Shown here piece after piece: positions 1 to 6,561 of a stretch of 8,272 nt of DNA (the stretch's first letter is position 1; the number at the start of each line of letters is the position of its first letter). A program made the translations under genes and the position numbers. The notes below the pieces were generated by a model. That model had not been told where the DNA came from, ran no database searches, and worked only from the letters and a program-made list of their open reading frames with translations. Location of the stretch: the NCBI GenBank assembly GCA_016926135.1, contig JAFGPH010000548.1:1-8272 (forward strand), given 5' to 3'. The stretch is from Deltaproteobacteria bacterium. Lineage in GTDB: Bacteria > Desulfobacterota > DSM-4660 > Desulfatiglandales > HGW-15.

Positions 1-94
1 GCCTTCGATTGACCCATGCCGGCGCAACCCAGACGCCCACAACGTGGTGAGATGAGCCTGCCCTTGACCCACAAGCCGAAATCTCGTAAAGTCT

Positions 95-1021
95 GTGCCC
101 GAAAAAAGGAGTTCTTATCACCCACTTGTTCCCCTGACCTTGGCTGATGAAGACCGGGACACACTGCGGCGATGGGCGCGCGGACCGAAGACAGCCCAAG
201 CTGTGGCTCGTAGAGCACGGATCGTACTCGTGTGGGCATCGGGCAGGTCCAACGGTGACGTCGCCAGCACTTTTCATGTAACCCGCCAGATGGTTGGCAA
301 ACGGCGAACTCGGTTTGTTGTGAACCGACTTGACGGGTTGCTGGATAAACCTGGACCCGGCGCTCCTAGAACCAATAGCGACAAGGACGTTGAACGGGTG
401 ACCACCTTGACCTTCGAATTTGCCCCCTTAGATGCGACCCACTGGAGCACCCGTTCTATGGCAAAGGCCTCTGGGTTGAGCCAAAGCGCGATCAGTCGGA
501 TTTGGCGTGCTTTTGCCTTGCAGCCTCATCGCTACGAGATCTTCAAGCTGTCCACGGACCCTCGTTTTATTGAGAAGGTGCGAGATATCGTTGGTTTGTA
601 TCTCACCCCTCCCCGAGCGTGCTCTGGTGTTGTGTGTGAACGAGAAGTCTCAAATTCAGGCTTTGGATCCACAGCAGCCTATTCTTCCTATGCGCCCTGG
701 CCAGATTGAGCGGCGCACCCATGATTATAGTCGGCGCGGGACGACGTCCCTCTTTGCCGCGCTGGATATAAAGACCGGGCAGGCCATCGGGAATGTCATC
801 GAAAGCACCGGGCTGTTGAGTTTTGGAAGTTTCTGGATCGGATCGACAAAGCTGTCCCCGAATCCCTGGACATCCACATGATCCCGGACAACTACAGGAC
901 TCACAAAACACCCGCAATCCGTGCATGCTTGGCGAAGCGCCCCAGGCGTCAGCGGACGGAATCTTTGCTTCACTCGCTCGCTTTTATAAGCGGATTAATG
1001 ACCACACTACGGTTCGTATAG
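95..1021 (+). pseudogene. Decayed IS630-family DDE transposase
   Basis: The composite reading starts at GTG 95 and resembles IS630 transposases: an N-terminal helix-turn-helix part (the 'RRWARGPKTAQAVARRARIV' type opening), then the DDE catalytic part. It is broken in several ways. An extra C in the run 611-614 shifts frame just after 'GLYLTPP'; the sequence continues in the next frame as '[18 protein letters not shown]'. A lost base near 793 shifts it back, giving '[20 protein letters not shown]'. The first catalytic Asp, normally in [10 protein letters not shown], is Asn (AAC 639-641). The second Asp is kept (GAC 887-889, in PDNYRTHK). After 'LAKRPR' (about 945) the stretch with the catalytic Glu (NQVE region) is missing; a short 'GIFASLARFYKRIND' in another frame resembles the far C-terminus. 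The frame ends at TAG 1019-1021, overlapping the end of the opposing regulator gene. The element cannot be active. I could not identify terminal inverted repeats. Confidence 0.88.
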
Positions 1022-1702
1022 CTCACCGTCCCCCGCGAGAGAACGGCCCACCCCCAGGAAATGCCTCTTCACCAGCTTTGAAGCCAGATCGGCCTTCTTT
1101 TCGGCAATGGCCTGCAAAATGGCTTCGTGCTCAGCCGCAGAGAGGATCGCCCGCTCGGGCATGACCGTAAACACGTCCTTCGGATTCTGCTTCCACAGGG
1201 AAGCGATCATATTTCCTAGGAATGAAAAATGCTCGGCGCCACAGATAATCATATGCATTTTCTGGTTGAACTCGGAGATCTTGTCATAGGCCTTCTTCTC
1301 GATCAAACTCTCGATCTTCTTGTGGTGCCTGTAGGCGACCTTCATCTCTTCTTCCGTAATTCTTGAAACGTACAGACGGACAGCCTCTGACTGAAGCAAA
1401 GAATGGACCAGGTAGATCTGCCTGAGCTTCTCCCGCGAGATTTCAGAAACCTTCACCCCCTGGTACGGCACGTTTACCACAACGCCCGCAGCCTCCAGCC
1501 TTCGGAGGGCCTCTCGCAACGGGGTCACACTTGTTTCCAAAGTGGCTGCAAGTTCGTGTTGTTTGAGCCACTGACCCGCCGGAAGCAGGCCGGAGCATAT
1601 CATGCTCAGAAGCTTCTGCTCGGTGATATCCACCTTTGACTGTGATGGTTTCAGCAGTGGTCTTTTTGTTCTGGCGTCGGTCAAAGGAGTCTTATTTCTC
1701 AT
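1007..1702 (-). CDS. GntR-family (FadR subfamily, FCD domain) transcriptional regulator
   Basis: This 231-residue protein has the two-part FadR-type build. Residues about 20-88 form a winged helix-turn-helix, with the GntR signature 'TSVTPLREALRRLEAAGVV' as recognition helix and the wing following. Residues about 92-225 form an all-helical FCD ligand-binding domain. His150, His192 and His214 fall where FCD proteins carry metal- or ligand-contacting histidines ('AEHEAILQAI' and 'LVKRHF' are typical contexts). The length is normal, so the gene appears intact even though its stop (TAG 1007-1009) overlaps the IS630 remnant on the other strand. It starts 8 bases after the tctA stop and is the last gene of the operon. 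It is probably the local regulator and responds to a carboxylate effector related to the transported compound; that is inference from family and position. Its ribosome-binding site is weak (GGGA), so translation may be coupled to tctA. Confidence 0.9.
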   Translation of the reverse strand: MRNKTPLTDARTKRPLLKPSQSKVDITEQKLLSMICSGLLPAGQWLKQHELAATLETSVTPLREALRRLEAAGVVVNVPYQGVKVSEISREKLRQIYLVHSLLQSEAVRLYVSRITEEEMKVAYRHHKKIESLIEKKAYDKISEFNQKMHMIICGAEHFSFLGNMIASLWKQNPKDVFTVMPERAILSAAEHEAILQAIAEKKADLASKLVKRHFLGVGRSLAGDGELYEP

Positions 1703-1710
1703 AGGTATCC

Positions 1711-3225
1711 CTACTCATTCGATTTAACTCTTTCAGATTTTGTGTGACCGTGACCCATCCATTGTCTAATAAGAGGAACGGTGAACACCAGGAGGGTCGT
1801 GATCAGGAAAACTGCGGAAATGGGTCTCGTGAAGAACAGGAGAAGATTGCCTTCATACAGGTTCAGGCTCCTGCGGAAGTGCTCTTCCATAATAGGCCCC
1901 AGAATCAACCCCAGGATAAGCGGAGCCGGTTCATAGTCGGCCTTCCTCATCAGATATCCACCCAACCCGAAACCAACCATCACGAGAAGGTCCATTACGC
2001 TATTCCGGATGCTGTAGACCCCGATCAGGCAAGCGCAAAGCACGGCGGGAAACAGGTAGGAGTACGGGACCCGAAGAATTCGAATCCACAAACCGATCAA
2101 GGGCAGATTCAGGATGAGGAGCAGGACATTTCCCATATACATACTGGAAATGACACCCCAGAAAACGTCGGGTCGCTGGGAGATCATCCCGGCGCCCGGG
2201 ATGACCCCGTGAATCATCAATGCTCCCAAAAGAAGGGCTGTGACCGGTGAAACGGGAATGCCGATCGTGAGCAAGGGAATGAAAGCGGCCGAAGATGCGC
2301 AGTTGTTCGCCGCCTCGGGGCCCGCCACACCTTCGATGGCGCCTTTGCCGAAGCGCTCCGGATGCTTCGAAAGCTTCTTCTCGATCGTATAGGATGAAAA
2401 GGATGCGATGACGGGGTTTCCTCCCGGCAACATGCCGATGAAGAAACCGACGACCGTCCCTCGAAGAATGCTCCAAATGCTCGCTGCCCAGTCTTTCCTG
2501 CTGGGCAGCAGTTTGCTGATCTTTTCACTCAAGACATCCGACTTCTCCCTGCTTTCCAGATTTTGCAGGACCTCAGCAACGCCGAACAGGCCCATGATTA
2601 CGGGAACCATTCCAAAACCGTCCATCAGGTAATCTGTTCCAAAGGTGTACCTGTAGTATCCTGATTGAGGATCCGTGCCCACCGTTCCCAAGAGAAGGCC
2701 AACGGCCGACATCATGAGGGATTTGATCATGGAACCTGACGAGAGGTAACTCAGCAGAGAGAAAGCCAGGAGCAGGAGAGAGAAGTACTCCGGGGCCCCG
2801 AAGCGAAGAGCGAACCGGGCGAGCGCGGGAGCCAGGAAGACCAGCCCCAACAGCCCCAGAGTGCCGGCGATAAAGGACCCGAAGGCGGCGATTCCGAGAG
2901 CGGGTCCGGCCCGGCCCCGCTTGGCCATTTCATACCCGTCCAAGACAGTCACGACGGATGCGGCCTCCCCGGGGATATTGAGGAGGATAGAGGTGGTCGA
3001 GCCCCCATACATGGACCCGTAGAACACACCCGCGAGAAGGATGATGGCGGAAGTAGGGGTCATGTAGAAACTTATGGGAAGGAGCAGGGCGATTCCTCCG
3101 GCGGGGCCGAGACCCGGCAGGATCCCGACGAGGGTGCCCATGAGTACCCCGACCCCGCAGAAGAGGAGGTTGTCCGGTTGAAGGGCTACGCCGAAACCAT
3201 ACAAAAGCTGCCCAAGCGTTTCCAT
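1711..3225 (-). CDS. tctA: TctA-family large permease of a tripartite tricarboxylate transporter
   Basis: This 504-residue protein is the large integral membrane subunit of a TTT system, the channel that moves a carboxylate across the inner membrane. Family hallmarks are clear: 'GILPGLGPAGGIALLLPISF' (about residues 34-53), 'YGSMYGGSTTSILLNIPGE' (about 69-87) and 'LDGYEMAKRGRAGPAL' (about 95-110). A second internal-repeat half contains 'GMLPGG', 'FGKGAIEGVAGPEAANN' and 'LLLGALMIHGV'. About ten to twelve hydrophobic segments are spread over the length. I place the start at ATG 3225 rather than the upstream ATG at 3261: the longer version would run into tctB and add a non-family N-terminus, while 3225 gives METLGQLLYGF, the usual TctA opening, with GGGGTAGG upstream. 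The start lies 7 bases after the tctB stop. The charged C-terminal tail is probably cytoplasmic. Transported substrate unknown. Confidence 0.95.
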   Translation of the reverse strand: METLGQLLYGFGVALQPDNLLFCGVGVLMGTLVGILPGLGPAGGIALLLPISFYMTPTSAIILLAGVFYGSMYGGSTTSILLNIPGEAASVVTVLDGYEMAKRGRAGPALGIAAFGSFIAGTLGLLGLVFLAPALARFALRFGAPEYFSLLLLAFSLLSYLSSGSMIKSLMMSAVGLLLGTVGTDPQSGYYRYTFGTDYLMDGFGMVPVIMGLFGVAEVLQNLESREKSDVLSEKISKLLPSRKDWAASIWSILRGTVVGFFIGMLPGGNPVIASFSSYTIEKKLSKHPERFGKGAIEGVAGPEAANNCASSAAFIPLLTIGIPVSPVTALLLGALMIHGVIPGAGMISQRPDVFWGVISSMYMGNVLLLILNLPLIGLWIRILRVPYSYLFPAVLCACLIGVYSIRNSVMDLLVMVGFGLGGYLMRKADYEPAPLILGLILGPIMEEHFRRSLNLYEGNLLLFFTRPISAVFLITTLLVFTVPLIRQWMGHGHTKSERVKSNE

Positions 3226-3232
3226 TCCGCGC

Positions 3233-3718
3233 CTACCCCAGCAGAAACTCCATGACACCAAGAGGCAACTGGATCATCAGCCACCTTTCAAAGACAATGT
3301 GGACGAACAAGACGGCCACAAGTGAGTAAAGGATCGCCGCCTTCCAGGATTTCCGACCCATTCCGCCGACCAGGAACACGACCAGGCAGAACATGGATGC
3401 CAGAAAGCCGAGCGGTTCAATCGCCACTGTGAACAGGATGAGGCAGACCGAGGTGACGAGGACATCAGAATAATGCCGTCTCTTCTCCGCTCCGCCACTG
3501 CCTTCCGGCGGTGTTCCCAGAGGCTTCGGCGAAGTGCGCCTGATATCCCCAATGAGCGTGAGAACAGACAGGAAGACAAGGATGGATCCGACCAGCAATG
3601 GAAAGAAGCCGGGCCCGGGTTGCAGGATTCCTCCTACCCCCAAGCTGAAGCTGCCCGCAGTGAAGGCCAGACCAAAAAAAGCGAACAGGGCTGCTGTAAC
3701 TGCTTGGCCGGATCGCAT
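3233..3718 (-). CDS. tctB: TctB-family small permease of a tripartite tricarboxylate transporter
   Basis: This 161-residue, strongly hydrophobic protein is the small membrane subunit that pairs with TctA. It has the usual TctB plan: one membrane segment at about residues 7-25, the signature 'LQPGPGFFPLLVG' (about 32-44) leading into a second segment, a charged cytoplasmic loop (about 60-83), then two to three further segments to the C-terminus. TctB proteins are poorly conserved in sequence, so the GPGFFP motif, length and position between tctC and tctA carry the call. The start is ATG 3718, with GGGAG about 9 bases upstream. The gene begins 25 bases after tctC and ends 7 bases before tctA, the standard tctCBA order. 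Confidence 0.92.
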   Translation of the reverse strand: MRSGQAVTAALFAFFGLAFTAGSFSLGVGGILQPGPGFFPLLVGSILVFLSVLTLIGDIRRTSPKPLGTPPEGSGGAEKRRHYSDVLVTSVCLILFTVAIEPLGFLASMFCLVVFLVGGMGRKSWKAAILYSLVAVLFVHIVFERWLMIQLPLGVMEFLLG

Positions 3719-3743
3719 GAGGAGTTCTCCCGAATTGGCGGAC

Positions 3744-4697
3744 CTATTTCTTCTGGAGCAGATACTTCTGGGCGATCCGTTTCCACATCTGATCGTCCCT
3801 TTTCATCACGGCGCCGGTCTCTTCCGCTCCTCTGCCAACGAGAATCCACTGTCCTTGCTTCTTTTGAATCTCCTGGGATTTCATGGCCTTGCTGTAAGCG
3901 TCCACCAGAATTTTGATGACTTCTTTGGGGGTCCCCTTGGGGGCGGCGACAAGCCGCCACATGCCGATGGTCAACGGGACACCCTGCTCTTTGTACGTCG
4001 GCGTATCGGGAAAACCGGAAAACCGTTGGTCCGCAGCGATGCCCAGAAGCCTCAGCTGCCCCGAGACCACTTGGGCATAGAACGCCCCGGTATCCGCGCT
4101 CACCGCGTCGACTTCGTTTCCCAGAAGCGCGACCTTGGCGGCACCTGCGCCTTTGTAGGGAATGTGGTGAAACTCCACCCCAGCCTCTGTTTCCAAACCG
4201 ACTGCGAACAAATGGTGGAGAGCTCCTATCCCGGCATTTCCCACCTTCACTTTCTTCGGGTTGGCCTTGGCGTACGCGATCAACTCCTTGAGGGATTTCC
4301 ACTGCGAATCCTTTCGGACCGCTATGGCGCCGGGATCATAGGTGACCGTAAACACGGGTTCATATTTTGACCAGTCGGTGGGATTCGGGGCAGTGTACTG
4401 GGTCACCAGCACCGTTGAGGTGATACCCCCGAGCGTGTACCCGTCAGGGTCCGCATTCTCAACCATCTTCGACCCGATCACCCCGCCGGCACCGGGCTTG
4501 TTCACGATGACGATAGGTTGTTTCAAATGCTCCTCAGCGCTCTTTGATGCAGCCCGGTGGACCAGGTCGGTGCCTCCGCCTGCATCCCAAGGGATAATCA
4601 TGGTTATCGGTTTTTGCGGGTACTTGCCCGCAGCCCAAGTTGCCTGGGACCACAGGCAGACGCTGGCGGCCAAGACGAAGACGATTGCTTTCCTCAT
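3744..4697 (-). CDS. tctC: TctC/Bug-family periplasmic carboxylate-binding protein
   Basis: This 317-residue protein is the extracytoplasmic solute-binding component of the TTT transporter. Residues 1-23 form a Sec signal peptide (basic MRK, hydrophobic core, cleavage around ATWA-A). The mature part shows Bug-family motifs: 'ITMIIPWDAGGGTDLVHRAA' (about 31-50), whose Gly-rich loop binds the ligand carboxylate, and 'VNKPGAGGVIGS' (about 65-76). 'YKGAGAAKVALLGNEVDAV' follows in the second lobe, then 'FPDTPTYKEQG' near the hinge. The start is ATG 4697, not the upstream ATG at 4787: only 4697 places the signal peptide at the N-terminus, and an AAGGAGG ribosome-binding site lies about 10 bases before it. 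It follows the selenocysteine glutaredoxin gene by 25 bases. Bug proteins bind diverse dicarboxylates, tricarboxylates, aromatic acids and amides, so the ligand cannot be named. Confidence 0.95.
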   Translation of the reverse strand: MRKAIVFVLAASVCLWSQATWAAGKYPQKPITMIIPWDAGGGTDLVHRAASKSAEEHLKQPIVIVNKPGAGGVIGSKMVENADPDGYTLGGITSTVLVTQYTAPNPTDWSKYEPVFTVTYDPGAIAVRKDSQWKSLKELIAYAKANPKKVKVGNAGIGALHHLFAVGLETEAGVEFHHIPYKGAGAAKVALLGNEVDAVSADTGAFYAQVVSGQLRLLGIAADQRFSGFPDTPTYKEQGVPLTIGMWRLVAAPKGTPKEVIKILVDAYSKAMKSQEIQKKQGQWILVGRGAEETGAVMKRDDQMWKRIAQKYLLQKK

Positions 4698-4722
4698 AGC
4701 CTGATTCCTCCTTGTTTGAGAT

Positions 4723-4968
4723 TCACTGCAGGATGCCGAGTTTCTTCCTAATGCTGACGATATTGGGGAAAAAGCCGGAGAACACATCCCCGTCGATCAC
4801 GACGGTAGCCAGTGTCCTGCTCCCAAGGCGTTCGAGTTCTGCCATGGCTTCGGGATCTGCCGCAACGTCACGAAGTGTGAATTCGAAACCTTTGCGCGAA
4901 AGAAACTCCTTCGCCTGATGGCAATCCCCTCAGCCGGGCCTCGTGTACACAAGTATCGTCGGCGCCAT
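4723..4968 (-). CDS. Putative selenoprotein: glutaredoxin-like protein with UxxC active site (in-frame TGA read as Sec)
   Basis: Reading from ATG 4968, codons 1-12 give MAPTILVYTRPG, codon 13 is TGA (4932-4930), and the frame continues without another stop to TGA 4725-4723, giving 81 residues. With selenocysteine at codon 13 the active site reads U-G-D-C, replacing the CxxC of redox glutaredoxins. The flanks fit the fold: strand 'TILVYTRPG', helix 'CHQAKEFLSRKG', strand 'FEFTLRDVAADPEA', 'LERLGSR', then 'TVVIDGDVFSG'. A SECIS-like hairpin follows the TGA. The start has AGAGGG about 6 bases upstream and lies 1 base after the cupin stop, so translation is probably coupled; tctC follows by 25 bases. 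Two oddities: the usual cis-proline before the third strand (VPT) is Ala54 (TLAT), and the Asp of the late 'GFD' motif is Phe. It is probably a cytoplasmic thiol/selenol oxidoreductase. The alternative is a cysteine gene broken by a Cys-to-TGA change. Sec machinery genes are not in this window. Confidence 0.82.
4896..4932 (-). promoter_or_regulatory. Candidate bacterial SECIS element with its UGA
   Basis: On the mRNA strand the UGA (4932-4930) is followed by 15 nt and then by a hairpin at 4914-4896: GCGAAGG pairs with CUUUCGC (7 bp, one G-U) around the five-base loop AGUUU. The loop carries a GU about 24 nt after the UGA. Known bacterial SECIS elements sit immediately downstream of the UGA, inside the coding region, with a small apical loop containing G/GU at roughly this distance, where SelB binds. 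The hairpin is compatible with the protein-coding constraint ('AKEFLSRK'). Confidence 0.7.
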
Positions 4969-4969
4969 C

Positions 4970-5353
4970 TCAACCCTCTTTCTTGAAGGGTTTCTCTTCG
5001 CCCCGCACGGGCGCAATGATGTCGAGCATCATTCCCGGCTCTTCACTGATGACTTCCACGGGGCCATGGGGCAGATCTCCGGGGATGTAGATCGCCTCGC
5101 CGGCCTCAAACTCCAGCGTCTCCTCCCCTACGCCCATGCGATAGCGGCCTCTCAGAAACACGCCCACCATCTCTTCGGGATGCTCATGTCGCGGGGTGAT
5201 CGAGCCCTTCTCTTTCTCCGATATGTTGACCTGCATGTGCGGGCTCATGAGTATCGTCTTCCTTCGGGTGCCTGCTGTTACTTCCACCCCCCCGGATGCA
5301 CCGGTCTGATAAATGTGGAAACGAATCGGTTGAAGACTTTTTCCCTCTCCCAT
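4970..5353 (-). CDS. Small single-domain cupin protein
   Basis: This 127-residue protein has both cupin motifs. Motif 1 is G50-SITPR-H56-E-H58-PEE-...-G69; the two histidines and Glu60/61 would hold a metal. Motif 2 is G85-EAIYI-P91-GDLP-H96. It resembles stand-alone cupins with an HxHPxE motif, which include small metal-dependent enzymes and sensors acting on acids or aromatic compounds; the reaction cannot be deduced. ATG 5353 is the start because GGAGGGA lies just upstream; the longer ORF from 5428 would overlap the preceding gene by about 60 bases. It begins 16 bases after the AhpD-like gene and stops 1 base before the selenoprotein start codon, so all three are very likely translated from one mRNA. 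No cysteine is present, so it is not itself a thiol-redox protein. Confidence 0.88.
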   Translation of the reverse strand: MGEGKSLQPIRFHIYQTGASGGVEVTAGTRRKTILMSPHMQVNISEKEKGSITPRHEHPEEMVGVFLRGRYRMGVGEETLEFEAGEAIYIPGDLPHGPVEVISEEPGMMLDIIAPVRGEEKPFKKEG

Positions 5354-5369
5354 GATCTCCCTCCTTTCC

Positions 5370-5975
5370 TCATCGGGTGACAACTTTCTGGTAATCGGCT
5401 CCAGGCAGATGCTCCGAAGGCCACTCAATGGACTCGTCGTAACGGGCGAGAACGTACCCGTATCGGGAAAGACAGGACTCCATCAAGGCAAGCATGATCA
5501 TCTCGTAGAGCTGCTGAATCGTGAAGGTGCTGGTGAACTCCTCCCACTCTTCCTCGCTTATCTCTTTTCCGAACCAGATCATTTCCCCGAACTTCACGGC
5601 CAGATAGAGTTCCCTGTCGATCTTTCCCTCCTCGTAGGCCTCCTCGTAACTGAAAATCGTCTTGACGAAATCGGGGTCCAGCCCCTCCCCGTGCACCAGT
5701 TCTTTCTCGTGGGTCATGGCGCACCGGTCACACCCTGTTCTCTGGGCACCCACAAGGGCTATGGCGAAAAGGTACTTCTTCGGAATTTCCGTCTTCTCCA
5801 CCTTCAGTCGTTTGATGAGGGTCCACATGGAACGCACCACCTTCGGGTCTCTGCCGAAAAACCCCCAGATCGGAACCAGTCGCCTCGGGCCCCACGTGGC
5901 TATGATGTCATCATAGACTTTCCTGGTGTCTCCCTCGGCCTTGTCCGGCGTCATTAGATCGATTGTTTTTCCCAT
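5370..5975 (-). CDS. Carboxymuconolactone decarboxylase / AhpD-like protein with CxxC motif
   Basis: This 201-residue protein belongs to the CMD/AhpD fold. The signature is 'GAQRTGCDRCAMTHEKEL', giving C82-x-x-C85 and His89, the redox-active arrangement of AhpD and related alkylhydroperoxidase-like proteins; true decarboxylases of this fold often lack the CxxC. Helices rich in Glu follow. It is the first gene of the operon, so it probably carries a thiol-redox step such as peroxide reduction, with the selenocysteine glutaredoxin as a possible partner; this is inference. The start is ATG 5975, with AAGGAGGG upstream. Another ATG at 5980-5978 lies closer to the ideal spacing but is followed directly by TAA (ATGTAATG), a one-codon start-stop overlapping the real start. 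It is cytoplasmic, without signal peptide or membrane segment. Confidence 0.88.
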   Translation of the reverse strand: MGKTIDLMTPDKAEGDTRKVYDDIIATWGPRRLVPIWGFFGRDPKVVRSMWTLIKRLKVEKTEIPKKYLFAIALVGAQRTGCDRCAMTHEKELVHGEGLDPDFVKTIFSYEEAYEEGKIDRELYLAVKFGEMIWFGKEISEEEWEEFTSTFTIQQLYEMIMLALMESCLSRYGYVLARYDESIEWPSEHLPGADYQKVVTR

Positions 5976-6180
5976 TACATGTGCCCTCCTTTTCTCGTTC
6001 TTTCCTCATTTACCCCGAAAATACGCGATCTCAAGAAAACGGGTTCCCTCAACCGGCTTGGCGCATCCAGGCCCACCGCCCCGTGAAAGACAGCGTGAAT
6101 GCCCAGACGGCGTGCGGACACTCGTGCTTTTATTAGCAGGGAAGAAGTCGCCAACTAACTGTAATGCCAAGCCAAGTTTG

Positions 6181-6193
6181 GATATCCTATATC
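6181..6193. promoter_or_regulatory. Inverted repeat GATAT-cct-ATATC, possible operator
   Basis: The arms are perfect 5-bp inverted repeats separated by three bases. They lie about 28 bases downstream of the proposed -10 box, a position where a repressor could block transcription. FadR-type GntR proteins bind short AT-rich palindromes, so this is a candidate site; the assignment to this regulator is only inference. Confidence 0.3.
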
Positions 6194-6220
6194 ATAATAT
6201 TTCGTATAATCAGATTATTT

Positions 6221-6249
6221 TTTCTACATTTCGCCGTTCCCCTTGTCAA
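6221..6249 (-). promoter_or_regulatory. Candidate sigma70 promoter of the seven-gene operon
   Basis: On the minus strand a perfect -35 box TTGACA (6249-6244) is followed by 17 bases and TAGAAA (6226-6221, 4 of 6 matches to TATAAT). It lies in the AT-rich patch and points at the operon; the leader to ATG 5975 would be about 240 nt. AT-rich sequence just downstream, including GATAT-cct-ATATC at 6181-6193, could hold the operator of the GntR protein. No other candidate of this quality was seen nearer to the gene. Confidence 0.55.
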
Positions 6250-6257
6250 GTCAAAAG

Positions 6258-6305
6258 TTGCCGGAGACGGCCACGGTCAACATGGGGCCACCCGTTTTCC
6301 GGCAA
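6258..6305. repeat. Imperfect inverted repeat (arms about 13-14 bp)
   Basis: The left arm TTGCCGGAGACGG (6258-6270) matches the reverse complement of 6292-6305 (TTGCCGGAAAACGG) apart from a one-base gap and the adjacent change. It can form a hairpin on either strand and lies just upstream of the proposed operon -35 box. No U-tract follows, so it does not look like an intrinsic terminator. Confidence 0.6.
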
Positions 6306-6383
6306 TGACTAGGAGTCCGCTTGAGACCTGGATGGCTTACTTGTCGGCGCCCGGCTCCGGTCATTGCCGACCCGCTTCGGGTC
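6300..6383. repeat. Second inverted repeat (CGGCAATGAC / GTCATTGCCG) plus adjoining hairpin
   Basis: The 10-bp arms at 6300-6309 and 6360-6369 are perfectly complementary and separated by 50 bases. The left arm overlaps the right arm of the preceding repeat, so three related TTGCCG-type segments occur within 110 bases. Directly next to it GACCCG-CTT-CGGGTC (6369-6383) forms a perfect short hairpin. The cluster may be a small non-coding mobile element or a regulatory structure; no transposase belongs to it here. Confidence 0.5.
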
Positions 6384-6561
6384 GCTCCCACGTGCCCTAC
6401 CCTATCTCTTCCTGCCGCTCCGCCCGCGGGGTGCCGCATGCCCCAACCCGCGTAGCAATTCAGGGTCCGGGTCGTTTCTTCCTGCGTTCCCACGGGGCCC
6501 GGCGTTCATCCCCCGCACGACGACCCAGCGGCACAAATCCCCGCTTCTCGTGGGTCTGTGC

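Noticed and set aside
979..992. Hairpin CGCTT-TTAT-AAGCG downstream of the regulator stop, considered as the operon terminator.
   Set aside because: Only 5 bp of stem and no T-tract on the minus strand; it lies within transposase-derived sequence.
3534..4370. Plus-strand ORF of 278 codons.
   Set aside because: It is the antisense shadow of tctB and tctC, which have clear family motifs, ribosome-binding sites and operon spacing.
4712..4918. Plus-strand ORF of 68 codons across the selenoprotein region.
   Set aside because: It is antisense to the glutaredoxin-like frame and has no family resemblance or ribosome-binding site.
5352..5957. Plus-strand ORF of 201 codons opposite the AhpD-like gene.
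   Set aside because: The minus-strand product has the CxxC...H signature and a strong ribosome-binding site; the plus-strand product has no recognisable feature.
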